From positions 1 through 33,575 of the IMG/VR virus record IMGVR_UViG_3300035187_001625: DNA of 33,575 bases. One strand, given 5' to 3'. Numbering within the stretch: the stretch's first letter is position 1; each line of letters begins with the position of its first letter. This document shows positions 23,330 to 30,507 of this stretch, one piece after another. A program made the position numbers and the translations under genes. Under the pieces are notes generated by a model. That model made no database searches and was not told where the DNA came from. It worked only from the letters and a program-made list of their open reading frames with translations. This DNA comes from a virus.

Positions 23330-23352
23330 CAGCATCGAAAGCATCGCTTGAG
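23330..23352 (+). repeat. Repeated intergenic motif, copy C
   Basis: CAGCATCGAAAGCAT followed by CGCTTGAG, three bases after the stop of the preceding gene. AAGCG (23325-23329) can pair with CGCTT (23345-23349), giving a 5-bp stem. Confidence 0.6.
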
Positions 23353-23381
23353 TATAAAGCAGTTACAGAGTTTTTATTACC

Positions 23382-23413
23382 AACCCTAGGGCTTTGTACT
23401 ACCTTGGGGTTTT
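23382..23413 (+). terminator. Intrinsic terminator in the early operon
   Basis: AACCCTAGG pairs with CCTTGGGGTT across an 11-base loop (one bulge, one G-T pair) and ends in TTTT. It splits the early operon: the next gene starts 57 bases later, so that gene is read by leakage, antitermination or its own promoter. Confidence 0.7.
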
Positions 23414-23469
23414 ATTGCAACCTACACCCTTTAAAATCGTTTTTAGAGGGTATAAACAGGGATATACAC

Positions 23470-23886
23470 ATGACAGAACAATACTACCGCTCACCAATTG
23501 ACAAACTAGTCACCGAATCGGGACTAAAAGCAACTTTAATTGCTGCAAAAATGGGCATAAAATACCACAGAATGGTCGCATTGCGTAGACTGAAAGAAGT
23601 TGAGCAAGCAGAAATAAAGCTTTGTGAACAAGCTATAGCAGATATTAAAGCCGGTAAACTGCCGCGCAAAAGTTCAAGCAAACCCAAAATTGCTAAAGTT
23701 GAGAGTGTACCCACCATCAAACCAAAAACTGAAATTGTCATTGCGAATAGAGGCGAACTCATGGCCTTTATACTTGGTGAAGCAATGGCGCTTATAAATC
23801 GAGTTGTTTTAGCGCAAGAGCATGACGCTACTGTTGAGCGTCTCAACATGCTCTGCAATAAGCTAATGTTCATCAGTAGTCGTTAG
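23470..23886 (+). CDS. Basic helical protein, possibly DNA-binding
   Basis: This protein has 138 residues from the ATG at 23470 (MTEQYYRSPIDKLVTE). A longer frame begins at a TTG at 23404, inside the terminator, and is rejected. AGGGAT lies eight bases upstream. Residues 8-45 (SGLKATLIAAKMGIKYHRMV...) have the rhythm of a helix-turn-helix. A Lys/Pro-rich linker follows at 58-85, and then a helical C-terminus. The last 14 bp overlap the end of the helicase gene on the other strand. No family is recognised; a late regulator or antiterminator is possible. Confidence 0.65.
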   Translation: MTEQYYRSPIDKLVTESGLKATLIAAKMGIKYHRMVALRRLKEVEQAEIKLCEQAIADIKAGKLPRKSSSKPKIAKVESVPTIKPKTEIVIANRGELMAFILGEAMALINRVVLAQEHDATVERLNMLCNKLMFISSR

Positions 23887-25216
23887 GTGATTTTTTGTTC
23901 ATCTGCTTAAGTGAATAATAACCAAAAACATTCCCGAAAAGCCCAGCGTTGAAATTAGTGACTAATGTAAATTCTGGGCAAAACCTGCTTTTACGACAAG
24001 CCAAAACAAACAGATTTTTATAGTCTCTTTGCCAATCATCGCTGTTAACGTGTAATTCAGGTCGGTCAATCCCGAAGAAGTACCCACTTGATGTTCCTGC
24101 GCCTGTACTCTGCACCTCATCCGTGAGCTGTGGACATCTATCATTTGGCGGTCTATCGGCCGGGGTTCGATTAGAATGCATTAGATTAATAATCACGCAT
24201 TTCAATTCAATAGCCAGGTTAGCCAGCTCAGACGCAATAAACTTATACTTAAGGTCATCACGGTCAAACTTGCGTCTAGTGTCAATCTTAGTCATGTAAT
24301 CGATAACAATTACACTAACAGGATTTTGTGCTGCCTCAATTCTTGCGTAGTTGCAAATGTATTCTAAATCTGTAGATTTGGGCGATGTAAACGCATCACA
24401 GATTTTGTAGTCCATTGCCATAAGTTTAGCAAAGGCATCGTGCTTTTGTTCGTCACTTAAGCACTCATAGATGCGATTACCTTTTAGCGCTGTATGGCGC
24501 TGTATAATTTGTTCGATTGGCATTTCAAGACTAAAAAACAATCCCCTGGTGCCTGGGTTAGCTGTAAGAATTGCATCAAAAAGATAAATACTGAAAAACG
24601 TTTTACCCATTCGTGGCTGAGCAATAAAAGACGCGAGACTGCCTGGCATGAAACCACCCCCGATAAAGTTATCAAGGTTGGTGCCTGTTTTAATTTTAGT
24701 ATTTTGTTTAGGGTTGTTTATCAGCTCTGACACTGCATCTTGCACGCTAAGTAAGCCTGATTTTTGATTAACCTCAAAGTTAACGATATCAGCAAGACCG
24801 CTTGATAATTCTTGTAACGCCTCTAATTCGTCATTGTTTTTACTCACGCGCTGTAAAAGGCCATTAGTATCATTAACTTTTTTTGTAAGCGTGTAAGTGT
24901 TTATAAGCTTGTCTATGTCAGTGTCATAGAGCAAATAAACATTTTGCATTGAATCCTGAATAAAGCTATGCAGAAGCACGTGCATGCCGGTATCTAAGCG
25001 ATAATGCACAAGAAGCTCAATCACATCATAAGGTTGTTTGGTGCTATGGCAATTATAAACATAGATGTATAGCTCACGATGAATTGGCTTGTAAAAATAC
25101 TCTGGCTTTACTCGCAGAAAGCAAAGCTCTTTCATTTTGTCATCAACATTGCTTGATGTTAAACAGATTAAAATCTTACGCTCTAACTCATGATTATTCT
25201 GCACAATAATCTCCAT
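23873..25216 (-). CDS. Replicative DNA helicase, DnaB type
   Basis: This 447-residue protein has an N-terminal DnaB-N-like helical domain (about 5-110, NNHELERKILICLTSSNV) and a RecA-like motor domain from about 155. The P-loop has the unusual sequence AQPRMGKT (199-206), with K205 and T206. Catalytic Glu is in FFSLEM (E231), Walker B in VSVIVIDYM (D306), and the late basic cluster CRKSRF (408-413) would supply the arginine finger. It unwinds the phage fork as a hexameric ring. Its ATG overlaps the end of the initiator-like gene by 23 bp, indicating paired expression. There is no phage primase in view, so host DnaG is probably used. Confidence 0.9.
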   Translation of the reverse strand: MEIIVQNNHELERKILICLTSSNVDDKMKELCFLRVKPEYFYKPIHRELYIYVYNCHSTKQPYDVIELLVHYRLDTGMHVLLHSFIQDSMQNVYLLYDTDIDKLINTYTLTKKVNDTNGLLQRVSKNNDELEALQELSSGLADIVNFEVNQKSGLLSVQDAVSELINNPKQNTKIKTGTNLDNFIGGGFMPGSLASFIAQPRMGKTFFSIYLFDAILTANPGTRGLFFSLEMPIEQIIQRHTALKGNRIYECLSDEQKHDAFAKLMAMDYKICDAFTSPKSTDLEYICNYARIEAAQNPVSVIVIDYMTKIDTRRKFDRDDLKYKFIASELANLAIELKCVIINLMHSNRTPADRPPNDRCPQLTDEVQSTGAGTSSGYFFGIDRPELHVNSDDWQRDYKNLFVLACRKSRFCPEFTLVTNFNAGLFGNVFGYYSLKQMNKKSPNDY

Positions 25217-25988
25217 TGTAAAAGCTTTTAATATTGTCTATACGAATTAAATTAATAAGACTGTTTCTTTTTTTGTAGCCTGATTTAGTTGTATAAGCTT
25301 TTGTCATCCAGGGCGCAAGGTCTCTAATGCCTTCAAAGTATTTCGCCAATGCCTCAGAAGTGAGTGGCACGCCTTTAATGTCTGGCCATTCTTTTTTTAA
25401 TCGCTTTATTGCTGCGCTCAATTTGTTGGTGACATGTTTAACCTTTGGCATGTCAAACATTATCTCATGATAAACATCTAAAACTTCAGTGACAACTTCG
25501 GGCGTTTCGGATGAAACGCTAGTAGTATTTGTTTTATTATCTGGTTTTATATCTGGTATAGTTGTGCCCTTTTCTACATATCGATGTGCCCTTTCGAACA
25601 TATCGATGTGCCCTGTGGGGCATATGGCCTTGAAGGCTTCTCCCAGTAGGTTTAAGTATTTAGGATTTACAAGCTGATTAAAATATAAATATGCTTTTGG
25701 GGTCAAAGCGTACCAAACAGTTCTGTCATATTTTGTTTGGTTGTAATTGCCTTTAATCATAAGCCCATCTTTAATGGCTTTATCGATAATGTTTCTTACT
25801 ATTTTTTTTGTGAAATAAGGGAAAAGTTCTGTGAATGCGTCTAAGGTGTTGTATGTCCAGCAGTAACCGTCATGTATGTTGCGCGTGTTAGCTAGATTAG
25901 TATGCGTCCAATACGCCATGTTTTGTAAAAAGATTGCAGTATTAACGCCAAATTCTTTTGCAATTGCTGGACAAAATTGATGCAGCAT
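25194..25988 (-). CDS. Replication initiator / helicase-loader-like protein
   Basis: This protein has 264 residues from the ATG at 25988 (AAAGGA eight bases upstream). An earlier in-frame start at 26048 lies in the leader hairpins and is not used. N-terminal residues 1-115 form a winged-helix type domain (FCPAIAKEFGVNTAIFLQN, then YWTYNT-like YCWTYNTLDAFTELFPYFTKK). A polar linker follows at about 140-170 and then a helical C-terminal domain. The layout is that of phage replication proteins of the O/DnaD kind that open the origin and load helicase. The gene directly precedes dnaB-like helicase. The exact family is not certain. Confidence 0.7.
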   Translation of the reverse strand: MLHQFCPAIAKEFGVNTAIFLQNMAYWTHTNLANTRNIHDGYCWTYNTLDAFTELFPYFTKKIVRNIIDKAIKDGLMIKGNYNQTKYDRTVWYALTPKAYLYFNQLVNPKYLNLLGEAFKAICPTGHIDMFERAHRYVEKGTTIPDIKPDNKTNTTSVSSETPEVVTEVLDVYHEIMFDMPKVKHVTNKLSAAIKRLKKEWPDIKGVPLTSEALAKYFEGIRDLAPWMTKAYTTKSGYKKRNSLINLIRIDNIKSFYNGDYCAE

Positions 25989-26024
25989 AATATAATTCCT
26001 TTTGTGAAAAGTTGTATGAAACAA

Positions 26025-26060
26025 TCCCGATTGCAGTCGGGAAAGCATGGATGCTTTTTT
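26025..26060 (+). terminator. Tandem hairpins with T run in the initiator leader
   Basis: TCCCGA/TCGGGA (26025-26042) is followed at once by AAGCAT-GG-ATGCTT (26043-26056) and a run of T to 26060 on the plus strand. It would stop plus-strand (antisense) transcripts entering the initiator and helicase genes. In the minus-strand message the same hairpins form the leader of the initiator gene and could affect its translation. Confidence 0.5.
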
Positions 26061-26217
26061 ATTACAACATAGTATATCCTTTTTGTTTGCTAAAATATTG
26101 ATATTACTAAAAATTTAGTTATACTAACTTTGCATCTAAAATCTCTAAATACAACAAGCTTAAGAAAATCCTTTGTCAGTTTAGCGTGCCTGAATCTCCC
26201 TCAAGCACGCTTTTAAT
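26061..26217. promoter_or_regulatory. AT-rich palindromic interval, candidate origin or promoter
   Basis: There is no gene. It holds ACTAAA-AA-TTTAGT (26106-26119), AGTTA-TAC-TAACT (26117-26129), a good minus-strand -10 (TATACT, 26076-26071) without a clear -35, and the perfect 7-bp arms AGCGTGC/GCACGCT (26183-26211) followed by TTTT on the plus strand. Lying beside the initiator gene, it could be its binding site. Confidence 0.4.
26183..26214 (+). terminator. Possible plus-strand terminator
   Basis: AGCGTGC and GCACGCT are perfect arms over a 15-base loop, followed by TTTTAATC. It faces the same way as the tandem hairpins at 26025-26060. Confidence 0.4.
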
Positions 26218-26487
26218 CTATCTGGTTATTATCAGTTTATAACATGGCATGCATTCGAAGCCTGTTTCATCATCAAGGCATTTAATAAACCCCTTTGCCG
26301 ATAATTTGTTTAAACACTCCTCGACAACATCATTATCAATGCCTGCAAACTTAGAAAGTTTTATCAATGACACGCGTACTATCTGCTCGTCATCGCACAT
26401 GTCAGACAAGCCGATTAACACTAGCTTTTCTAAACTTGTTATGGTGTCGGGGTGCTGTCTCATCGACCACGCTAAAGCTTTTATCAT
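26218..26487 (-). CDS. Winged-helix protein, replication-protein-O N-domain-like
   Basis: This 89-residue protein begins MIKALAWSMRQHPDTITSLE. The core 'SLEKLVLIGLSDMCDDEQIVRVSLIKLSKFAGIDNDVVEECLNKLSAKGFI' is a winged helix of the kind used by phage O-type proteins and by plasmid replication regulators: a helix, a turn, the recognition helix near 45-58 and a wing. It lies five bases after cro in the same operon, with AAGGAG eight bases before the ATG. It may regulate replication genes or bind the origin with the initiator. Confidence 0.7.
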   Translation of the reverse strand: MIKALAWSMRQHPDTITSLEKLVLIGLSDMCDDEQIVRVSLIKLSKFAGIDNDVVEECLNKLSAKGFIKCLDDETGFECMPCYKLIITR

Positions 26488-26492
26488 AGTTA

Positions 26493-26723
26493 TTACTCCT
26501 TGTTGTTGTTATTATTATTCCTTTCACGATTGCGCTTAATGCTGTGCATGTTTTCCGCGTCAGCTTTAAGTACGCCGTCACTAAGTCTTTCGAGGTTTAA
26601 TTGATGCACCCATGGCACATGCTTTTTTTTGCGCCAATATTGTATCGCTTGTGGTGTAATGTTTAGCTCTTTGGCTAGCTCGTAGTAACTTTTATAGTAC
26701 CGCATTACTTCATCTAATGTCAT
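26493..26723 (-). CDS. cro: Cro-like repressor (P22 Cro family)
   Basis: This 76-residue protein has a helix-turn-helix at about residues 12-35 (YYELAKELNITPQAIQYWRKK), followed by HVPWVHQLNLERLSDGVLKA, the layout of P22 Cro. The last residues are an asparagine run (NNNNNNKE), coded by GTT/GTC-type triplet repeats, that is unlikely to be structured. Its own promoter (26747-26775) carries an operator in the spacer, which suggests autoregulation. The same operator occurs in the early promoter at 21726. No CI-type gene is nearby, so it probably times early genes in a lytic phage or one that has lost its lysogeny module. Confidence 0.78.
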   Translation of the reverse strand: MTLDEVMRYYKSYYELAKELNITPQAIQYWRKKKHVPWVHQLNLERLSDGVLKADAENMHSIKRNRERNNNNNNKE

Positions 26724-26746
26724 TTTCTACTCCTTTTTTATCATCT

Positions 26747-26775
26747 ATCATAGACAAACCAGTTTACTTTTACAA
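26747..26775 (-). promoter_or_regulatory. cro promoter with operator in the spacer
   Basis: TTGTAA (26775-26770), 17 bp, TATGAT (26752-26747) on the minus strand. The spacer reads AAGTAAACTGGTTTGTC, aligned base for base with the spacer of P2. The ribosome-binding site AGGAG (26734-26730) follows. Confidence 0.7.
26751..26769. promoter_or_regulatory. Cro-type operator candidate O2
   Basis: On the minus strand it reads AAGTAAACTGGTTTGTCTA, matching O1 at 15 of 19 positions and lying in the same register between -35 and -10. Confidence 0.6.
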
Positions 26776-26781
26776 GCTTTA

Positions 26782-26800
26782 TGTTAAACTAATTTTACTA
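26782..26800. promoter_or_regulatory. Cro-type operator candidate O3, upstream of yqaJ
   Basis: TGTTAAACTAATTTTACTA matches O1 at 16 of 19 positions. It lies 17 bp before the yqaJ start. The plus-strand promoter it would control is less clear; TTTACT, 16 bp, TAAACT (26763-26790) is the best candidate and overlaps O3. Confidence 0.55.
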
Positions 26801-26816
26801 AAACAAGGAGACGAAA

Positions 26817-27641
26817 ATGATAACCGAAAAACAGAAATCGGCTAGACGGAAAGGCATTGGTGGTAGCGACGTTCCCATTATCATGGGCTATTCATCATTT
26901 AAAACACCTGTGCAACTTTGGCTAGAAAAACGTGGCGAACTTATATTTGATGAGTCACAAAGCCCGCAAGCCTATTGGGGTTCAATGCTTGAGAATATAG
27001 TGCGTGAAGAATTTGTTAAACGCAATAACTTAACTGTTGAACAACCTGACACAATTTATCACCCCAAATACGAATACATGCTTGGCAACTTAGATGGTTT
27101 TATTCCAGATGAAAATGCCGTTCTTGAGATTAAGACAGCTAATGCATTCACTGCTCATGAATGGGGTCAGAAAGACCAAGAGATACCGAAACGCTATGTA
27201 TTGCAGATAGCGTATTACTGTATGCTAAAAAACGCTCCTAAGGCTTACTGTGCGGTTTTAATCGGTGGTCAGGATTACCGTGAGTATGTCTATGAGCGCA
27301 ACGAATGGCTAGAAGACGAAATCCTTGAGGCATGTCATAAATTCTGGGGTATGGTGCAATCGGGCGAACAACCTGAGGCAGCTAATGAAGACATGAAGTA
27401 TTTATACAAAGCTGCATTGGATAAGTCTATTGTTTACAATCGAGATAGCCTTGATGCAATTACAAAGCTCACTGAAATTAAACAAAACGAAAACTTACTT
27501 AAGTTTCAGCGTCTTGAGCAAGAGTTAATTATTAAAAATTACATGCAAGACAGCGAATACATGGTGGACAACGACGGCAAAGTACTAGTTAGTTGGAAAG
27601 CAAATAATCGTGGCAACAGAACATTTTTGATTAAGGATTAG
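26817..27641 (+). CDS. YqaJ-type viral exonuclease
   Basis: This 274-residue protein is a 5'-3' double-strand exonuclease that partners the annealing protein downstream (lambda Exo role). It carries G15-G16-S17-D18, E59 (MLEN), D93 (NLDG), the E104-x-K106 signature (LEIKTAN) and Q130 (VLQIAYY), in order, so the PD-(D/E)XK core is complete. A strong AAGGAG precedes the ATG. Its stop is immediately before the bet start. It is controlled by the cro-yqaJ divergent operator region. It prepares DNA ends for recombination-dependent replication and concatemer formation. Confidence 0.9.
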   Translation: MITEKQKSARRKGIGGSDVPIIMGYSSFKTPVQLWLEKRGELIFDESQSPQAYWGSMLENIVREEFVKRNNLTVEQPDTIYHPKYEYMLGNLDGFIPDENAVLEIKTANAFTAHEWGQKDQEIPKRYVLQIAYYCMLKNAPKAYCAVLIGGQDYREYVYERNEWLEDEILEACHKFWGMVQSGEQPEAANEDMKYLYKAALDKSIVYNRDSLDAITKLTEIKQNENLLKFQRLEQELIIKNYMQDSEYMVDNDGKVLVSWKANNRGNRTFLIKD

Positions 27642-28544
27642 ATGATGAGCACAAAACCTGTTTTAGATTGGGATAACGAACAAGTTCTAAATGATATTAG
27701 AGCTGTATGCCCTGCGCAATTAACTAAAGCCGAGTTTACAACCTTTATTAATACTTGTCGTTCGATGAATCTAAACCCATTTACAAAAGAAATTTATTGT
27801 TTGAAGAATGGCACGGCAGCTATGCAAATTATTGTTGCTCGTGACGGTTATCGTAAAGTTGCGCAACGTGAAGCTGAGTATGATTATCATCAAACAGATG
27901 CCGTTTACTCTAATGACAAGTTCCGTGTCTATCATGGCGAAGTTGAGCATGAGTATGATTTAACTGACAGAGGTTGCATTATAGGTGCTTATTGTACAGT
28001 TAAACGAAGGTCATCAAGTAAATCAATGTATGCCTATGTTGAGCTTAAGGAATATGACTTAAAACGTAGTTTGTGGACAACCAAGCCGGCGACTATGATT
28101 AAAAAAGTTGCTGAAGCACATGCGTTACGCATGGCGTTTCAAGATGTTTTTATCGGCACCTATGACAAAGATGAGTTACCAGAAGATATGACTGAAGAGT
28201 CTGCTGTAAAACCATCTAAAGCACCAGATGCAATGATTACAGAAGAACAGGTTGAGCGTATTGATAGTTTAATGCAGCTTGCGGACATGAGCTTTGAGCG
28301 GATATTATTAGGCATTGAAAAAATCTATAAGAAAAAAGAATTGCACGAGCTTACAGAAGCAGACGCAAAAGACTTTATTCGGCGCTTGGAACTAAGGGTT
28401 AAAAATGATATCAATAAAGCAGAAGATACTAGCGTGGAGGATAAAGCAGCTTACGAAGAAGATAAACAAAACAAAGTGTCCGAGGCAGTACGCGATATTG
28501 GAAATCAAGCGACTGACAATACAAATCAATTTACTGAGATATAA
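27642..28544 (+). CDS. bet: Recombination annealing protein, Bet/RecT family
   Basis: This 300-residue protein has the RecT/Bet family N-terminal part: CPAQLTKAEFTTFINTCRSM, then NLNPFTKEIYCLK, MQIIVARDGYRKVAQREAEY, and a conserved WTTKPATMIKKVAEAHALRMAF near residues 147-170. The C-terminal 100 residues are charged and variable, as usual. It promotes annealing of complementary single strands after YqaJ resection. The ATG immediately follows the YqaJ stop; a second ATG is one codon later. The acidic tail may contact SSB or other partners. It is slightly longer than lambda Bet (261). Confidence 0.9.
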   Translation: MMSTKPVLDWDNEQVLNDIRAVCPAQLTKAEFTTFINTCRSMNLNPFTKEIYCLKNGTAAMQIIVARDGYRKVAQREAEYDYHQTDAVYSNDKFRVYHGEVEHEYDLTDRGCIIGAYCTVKRRSSSKSMYAYVELKEYDLKRSLWTTKPATMIKKVAEAHALRMAFQDVFIGTYDKDELPEDMTEESAVKPSKAPDAMITEEQVERIDSLMQLADMSFERILLGIEKIYKKKELHELTEADAKDFIRRLELRVKNDINKAEDTSVEDKAAYEEDKQNKVSEAVRDIGNQATDNTNQFTEI

Positions 28545-28549
28545 TAAAA

Positions 28550-28948
28550 ATGAATCGAGTAAGCTTAATCGGGGTTATAGGTTTCAAGGAGTCAAAAGTT
28601 TTATCAAACGGCACAAAGCTAACTAAGCTATCAATTGCGCATCGTGAGACATACAAAGACAAGGAAGGCGTAAAACAGGAAAAGACAACCTGGATTAACG
28701 TTAAGGCGTTTCAAAAGATTGCTGAAATTATGGAGCAATATGGCGACGTTGGGAGTTTGGTACTTGTGGAAGGGAAGCTGCAAGTAAATAAGTTTACCGA
28801 CAAAGATGGAAAAGAGAATAGTTTGATGGAAATTCTTGTCAATGAATTCAAAGTATTAAAAAAATCTGACAAATCTAGTAGCCCAAAAGCAGAGAATCGT
28901 GGTAATTTAAAAGAGCCGGGGTTTCTCGATGATGATATTCCCTGGTAA
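28550..28948 (+). CDS. ssb: Single-stranded DNA-binding protein
   Basis: This 132-residue OB-fold protein begins MNRVSLIGVIGFKESKVL. It has the family signatures SIAHRETYKDKEG, TTWINVKAFQKIAEI and LVLVEGKLQVNKFTDKDGKE. The last residues FLDDDIPW form the acidic tip (bacterial SSB: DDDIPF) that recruits other enzymes; here Phe is replaced by Trp. Five bases separate it from bet, giving a YqaJ-Bet-SSB recombination operon. The ATG lacks a strong ribosome-binding site and translation may be coupled to bet. Confidence 0.92.
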   Translation: MNRVSLIGVIGFKESKVLSNGTKLTKLSIAHRETYKDKEGVKQEKTTWINVKAFQKIAEIMEQYGDVGSLVLVEGKLQVNKFTDKDGKENSLMEILVNEFKVLKKSDKSSSPKAENRGNLKEPGFLDDDIPW

Positions 28949-28961
28949 TCGTCCAAGCACG

Positions 28962-28992
28962 CCGCTGTGTTCTCCATCACGGCGGTTTATTT
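28962..28992 (+). terminator. Intrinsic terminator after ssb
   Basis: CCGCTGTG pairs with CACGGCGG (8 bp, one G-T) over an 8-base loop and ends with TTTATTT. It overlaps the end of the VRR-NUC gene read in the other direction. Confidence 0.75.
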
Positions 28993-29325
28993 CATATACT
29001 CAACTATACAATCTATAGCTTCATCAGCTCCCCAGCATACACGCGCTTGATACCCTTGCTCTAGTAATCTTTGTATAAATTCCGATTGTGCTGGTGTGGG
29101 TTTATTCTTTCCCCACTTGAGCTCGATAAACAGGCCGTGGTAGCCATTTGAGCTGTAGGGTACAAAGATGTCAGGCACACCTGCTCGCAACCCCATACGC
29201 ACCAGCAAGCGCCCTAAAATCGGACTACGTTTAGCTTCGTTGGGAATGCTAAATGCTAGGTCTTTTAGTATTGGATGCAGTTTCAAATATTGAAAAAGTT
29301 TAATTTGCTCGTCACGCTCTGCCAT
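28987..29325 (-). CDS. VRR-NUC domain nuclease
   Basis: This protein has 112 residues from the ATG at 29325 (MAERDEQIKLFQYLK), preceded by AGGGA. A longer frame from 29385 lacks this site. The VRR-NUC core is complete: D52 in RAGVPDIFV, E68-x-K70 in FIELKWGKNKP and Q80 in PAQSEFI, followed by QGYQARVCWGADEA. Stand-alone phage VRR-NUC proteins are Holliday-junction-type resolvases or nucleases. Its place after the lysis genes but opposite the recombination operon fits a late role in resolving replication intermediates before packaging. Confidence 0.88.
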   Translation of the reverse strand: MAERDEQIKLFQYLKLHPILKDLAFSIPNEAKRSPILGRLLVRMGLRAGVPDIFVPYSSNGYHGLFIELKWGKNKPTPAQSEFIQRLLEQGYQARVCWGADEAIDCIVEYMK

Positions 29326-29390
29326 AGACTTCCCTGTTATGATATTATAATTGGGTTGTGAAAAAGTCATCATTGTATGGAACACAACTT

Positions 29391-29418
29391 GGGCAGGTTC
29401 ACTCCTTGTTTCCTGCCC
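29391..29418. repeat. Inverted repeat between endolysin and nuclease genes
   Basis: GGGCAGG (29391-29397) and CCTGCCC (29412-29418) are perfect arms with a 14-base loop, in a 107-bp gap. There is no T run on either strand, so it may be a processing site or a weak terminator. Confidence 0.5.
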
Positions 29419-29432
29419 TCTAACCTTCTAAA

Positions 29433-29972
29433 TTAACTTATAGCTCTTGCATGCCATCCTTTTAAAAACTTCATTAATTCTGGGTTTCCTAAAGTCAATT
29501 TACGATAAAATATGATGCACTCGAAACGTAATAGGGTTAGTAGTACGCTACTTGTTGCTTTGTTAATTGCGCTTAGGGTGCCTTGGCCTATAACACCATC
29601 TACAGCAAGCTCATAGCCTAAATGATTTAAAGCCTGTTGGAGTAACTTAGCTGCTTGTTTACCACCCATGTTAACGGTCATGTCAAAAAACTTGGCAGCC
29701 ACTTCGTCATCTTCAATGTAAATACACTTATTGGCTAGCCAGAACTGCTCGTAATATATTTTCTTGGCTTGGTTTTCGGAAAGGTTTTTAATATCATTCG
29801 CATCAACATCGCCGTCATTATCAACATCAACCCAATTATTAGTTTTATAAATGCTTTTAAGAAAGCGCAAGCTAATACCATAATTAGTTGCGCCACCTGC
29901 ATCGCCTTTAACCTCATTGTAACCGCCCTCGTGTTTTAGTGTTTTTTTTATTGCGTATTCAAAGTTAGCCAT
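29433..29972 (-). CDS. Endolysin, glycoside hydrolase family 108
   Basis: This 179-residue muramidase cuts the peptidoglycan glycan strand. The family-108 N-terminus has KHEGGY with catalytic E15 (residues 13-18), then GDAGGATNYGIS. A loop with calcium-binding character, DVDNDGDVDAND (49-60), is inserted before the helix SENQAKKIYYEQFW. Residues 100-175 (NMGGKQAAKLLQQALNHLG and onwards) form the peptidoglycan-binding end found with this family. There is no signal peptide or SAR anchor, so a holin is needed for export. It overlaps the upstream DUF1353 gene by 8 bp. Confidence 0.9.
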   Translation of the reverse strand: MANFEYAIKKTLKHEGGYNEVKGDAGGATNYGISLRFLKSIYKTNNWVDVDNDGDVDANDIKNLSENQAKKIYYEQFWLANKCIYIEDDEVAAKFFDMTVNMGGKQAAKLLQQALNHLGYELAVDGVIGQGTLSAINKATSSVLLTLLRFECIIFYRKLTLGNPELMKFLKGWHARAIS

Positions 29973-30507
29973 GATGTTTGTTTTCCTTTTTGTACTTATG
30001 CTCCATTTCTTCTTGAATAACGGTGTCTGAGCATGTGTTATTATTAAAATACGAGCTTCCGAATAACCTTACGGCCAAATACATTTTTAAGCTTGTGAAT
30101 AAAGAGTTTTGCTCATAGCGTAATAATGAAAAAAAAATGTCATCAATATCTTTGCGTGATAAGTTATTGCTGCAAAGGTACATGTAATCGTGCCAAATTG
30201 CAGGATATACAAAACTTGACTTGTAAGGAGCCTCGATGAACCAAAGCGCTTGGGGTATGCTAGCAAAGTCAGTACGAAAGTATGCTGGTATCTCCATACG
30301 TTTTTTGTCAACTGTGTATATGGCTTCCTCGGTTATCATGTAGTCGTAGTTATCATAAGGAAACAATGGGCTTTTCTCCAAAATTTCCACGTCATGTGTT
30401 TTGATGTCGCGTAAAGTTATGGATAGTCCAAAGTAAATTACAGCAACAAAACCGAATGTTACCAGCAAAGCATTTCTTACTTTATAATTAAATATTTTTT
30501 GTTTCAT
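29965..30507 (-). CDS. DUF1353 membrane protein in the lysis cassette
   Basis: This protein has 180 residues from the ATG at 30507 (MKQKIFNYKVRNALLV). A single membrane segment is near residues 14-32. It is followed by the DUF1353 core with YFRTDFASIPQALWFI, a short gap, YPAIWHDYMYLCSN and a helical end. DUF1353 proteins are common next to phage endolysins; the conserved FRTDFAS...HD residues suggest a hydrolytic or metal site, but the activity is not known. Here an N-terminal membrane anchor is added. It overlaps the endolysin and the small gene upstream. Confidence 0.82.
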   Translation of the reverse strand: MKQKIFNYKVRNALLVTFGFVAVIYFGLSITLRDIKTHDVEILEKSPLFPYDNYDYMITEEAIYTVDKKRMEIPAYFRTDFASIPQALWFIEAPYKSSFVYPAIWHDYMYLCSNNLSRKDIDDIFFSLLRYEQNSLFTSLKMYLAVRLFGSSYFNNNTCSDTVIQEEMEHKYKKENKHHG

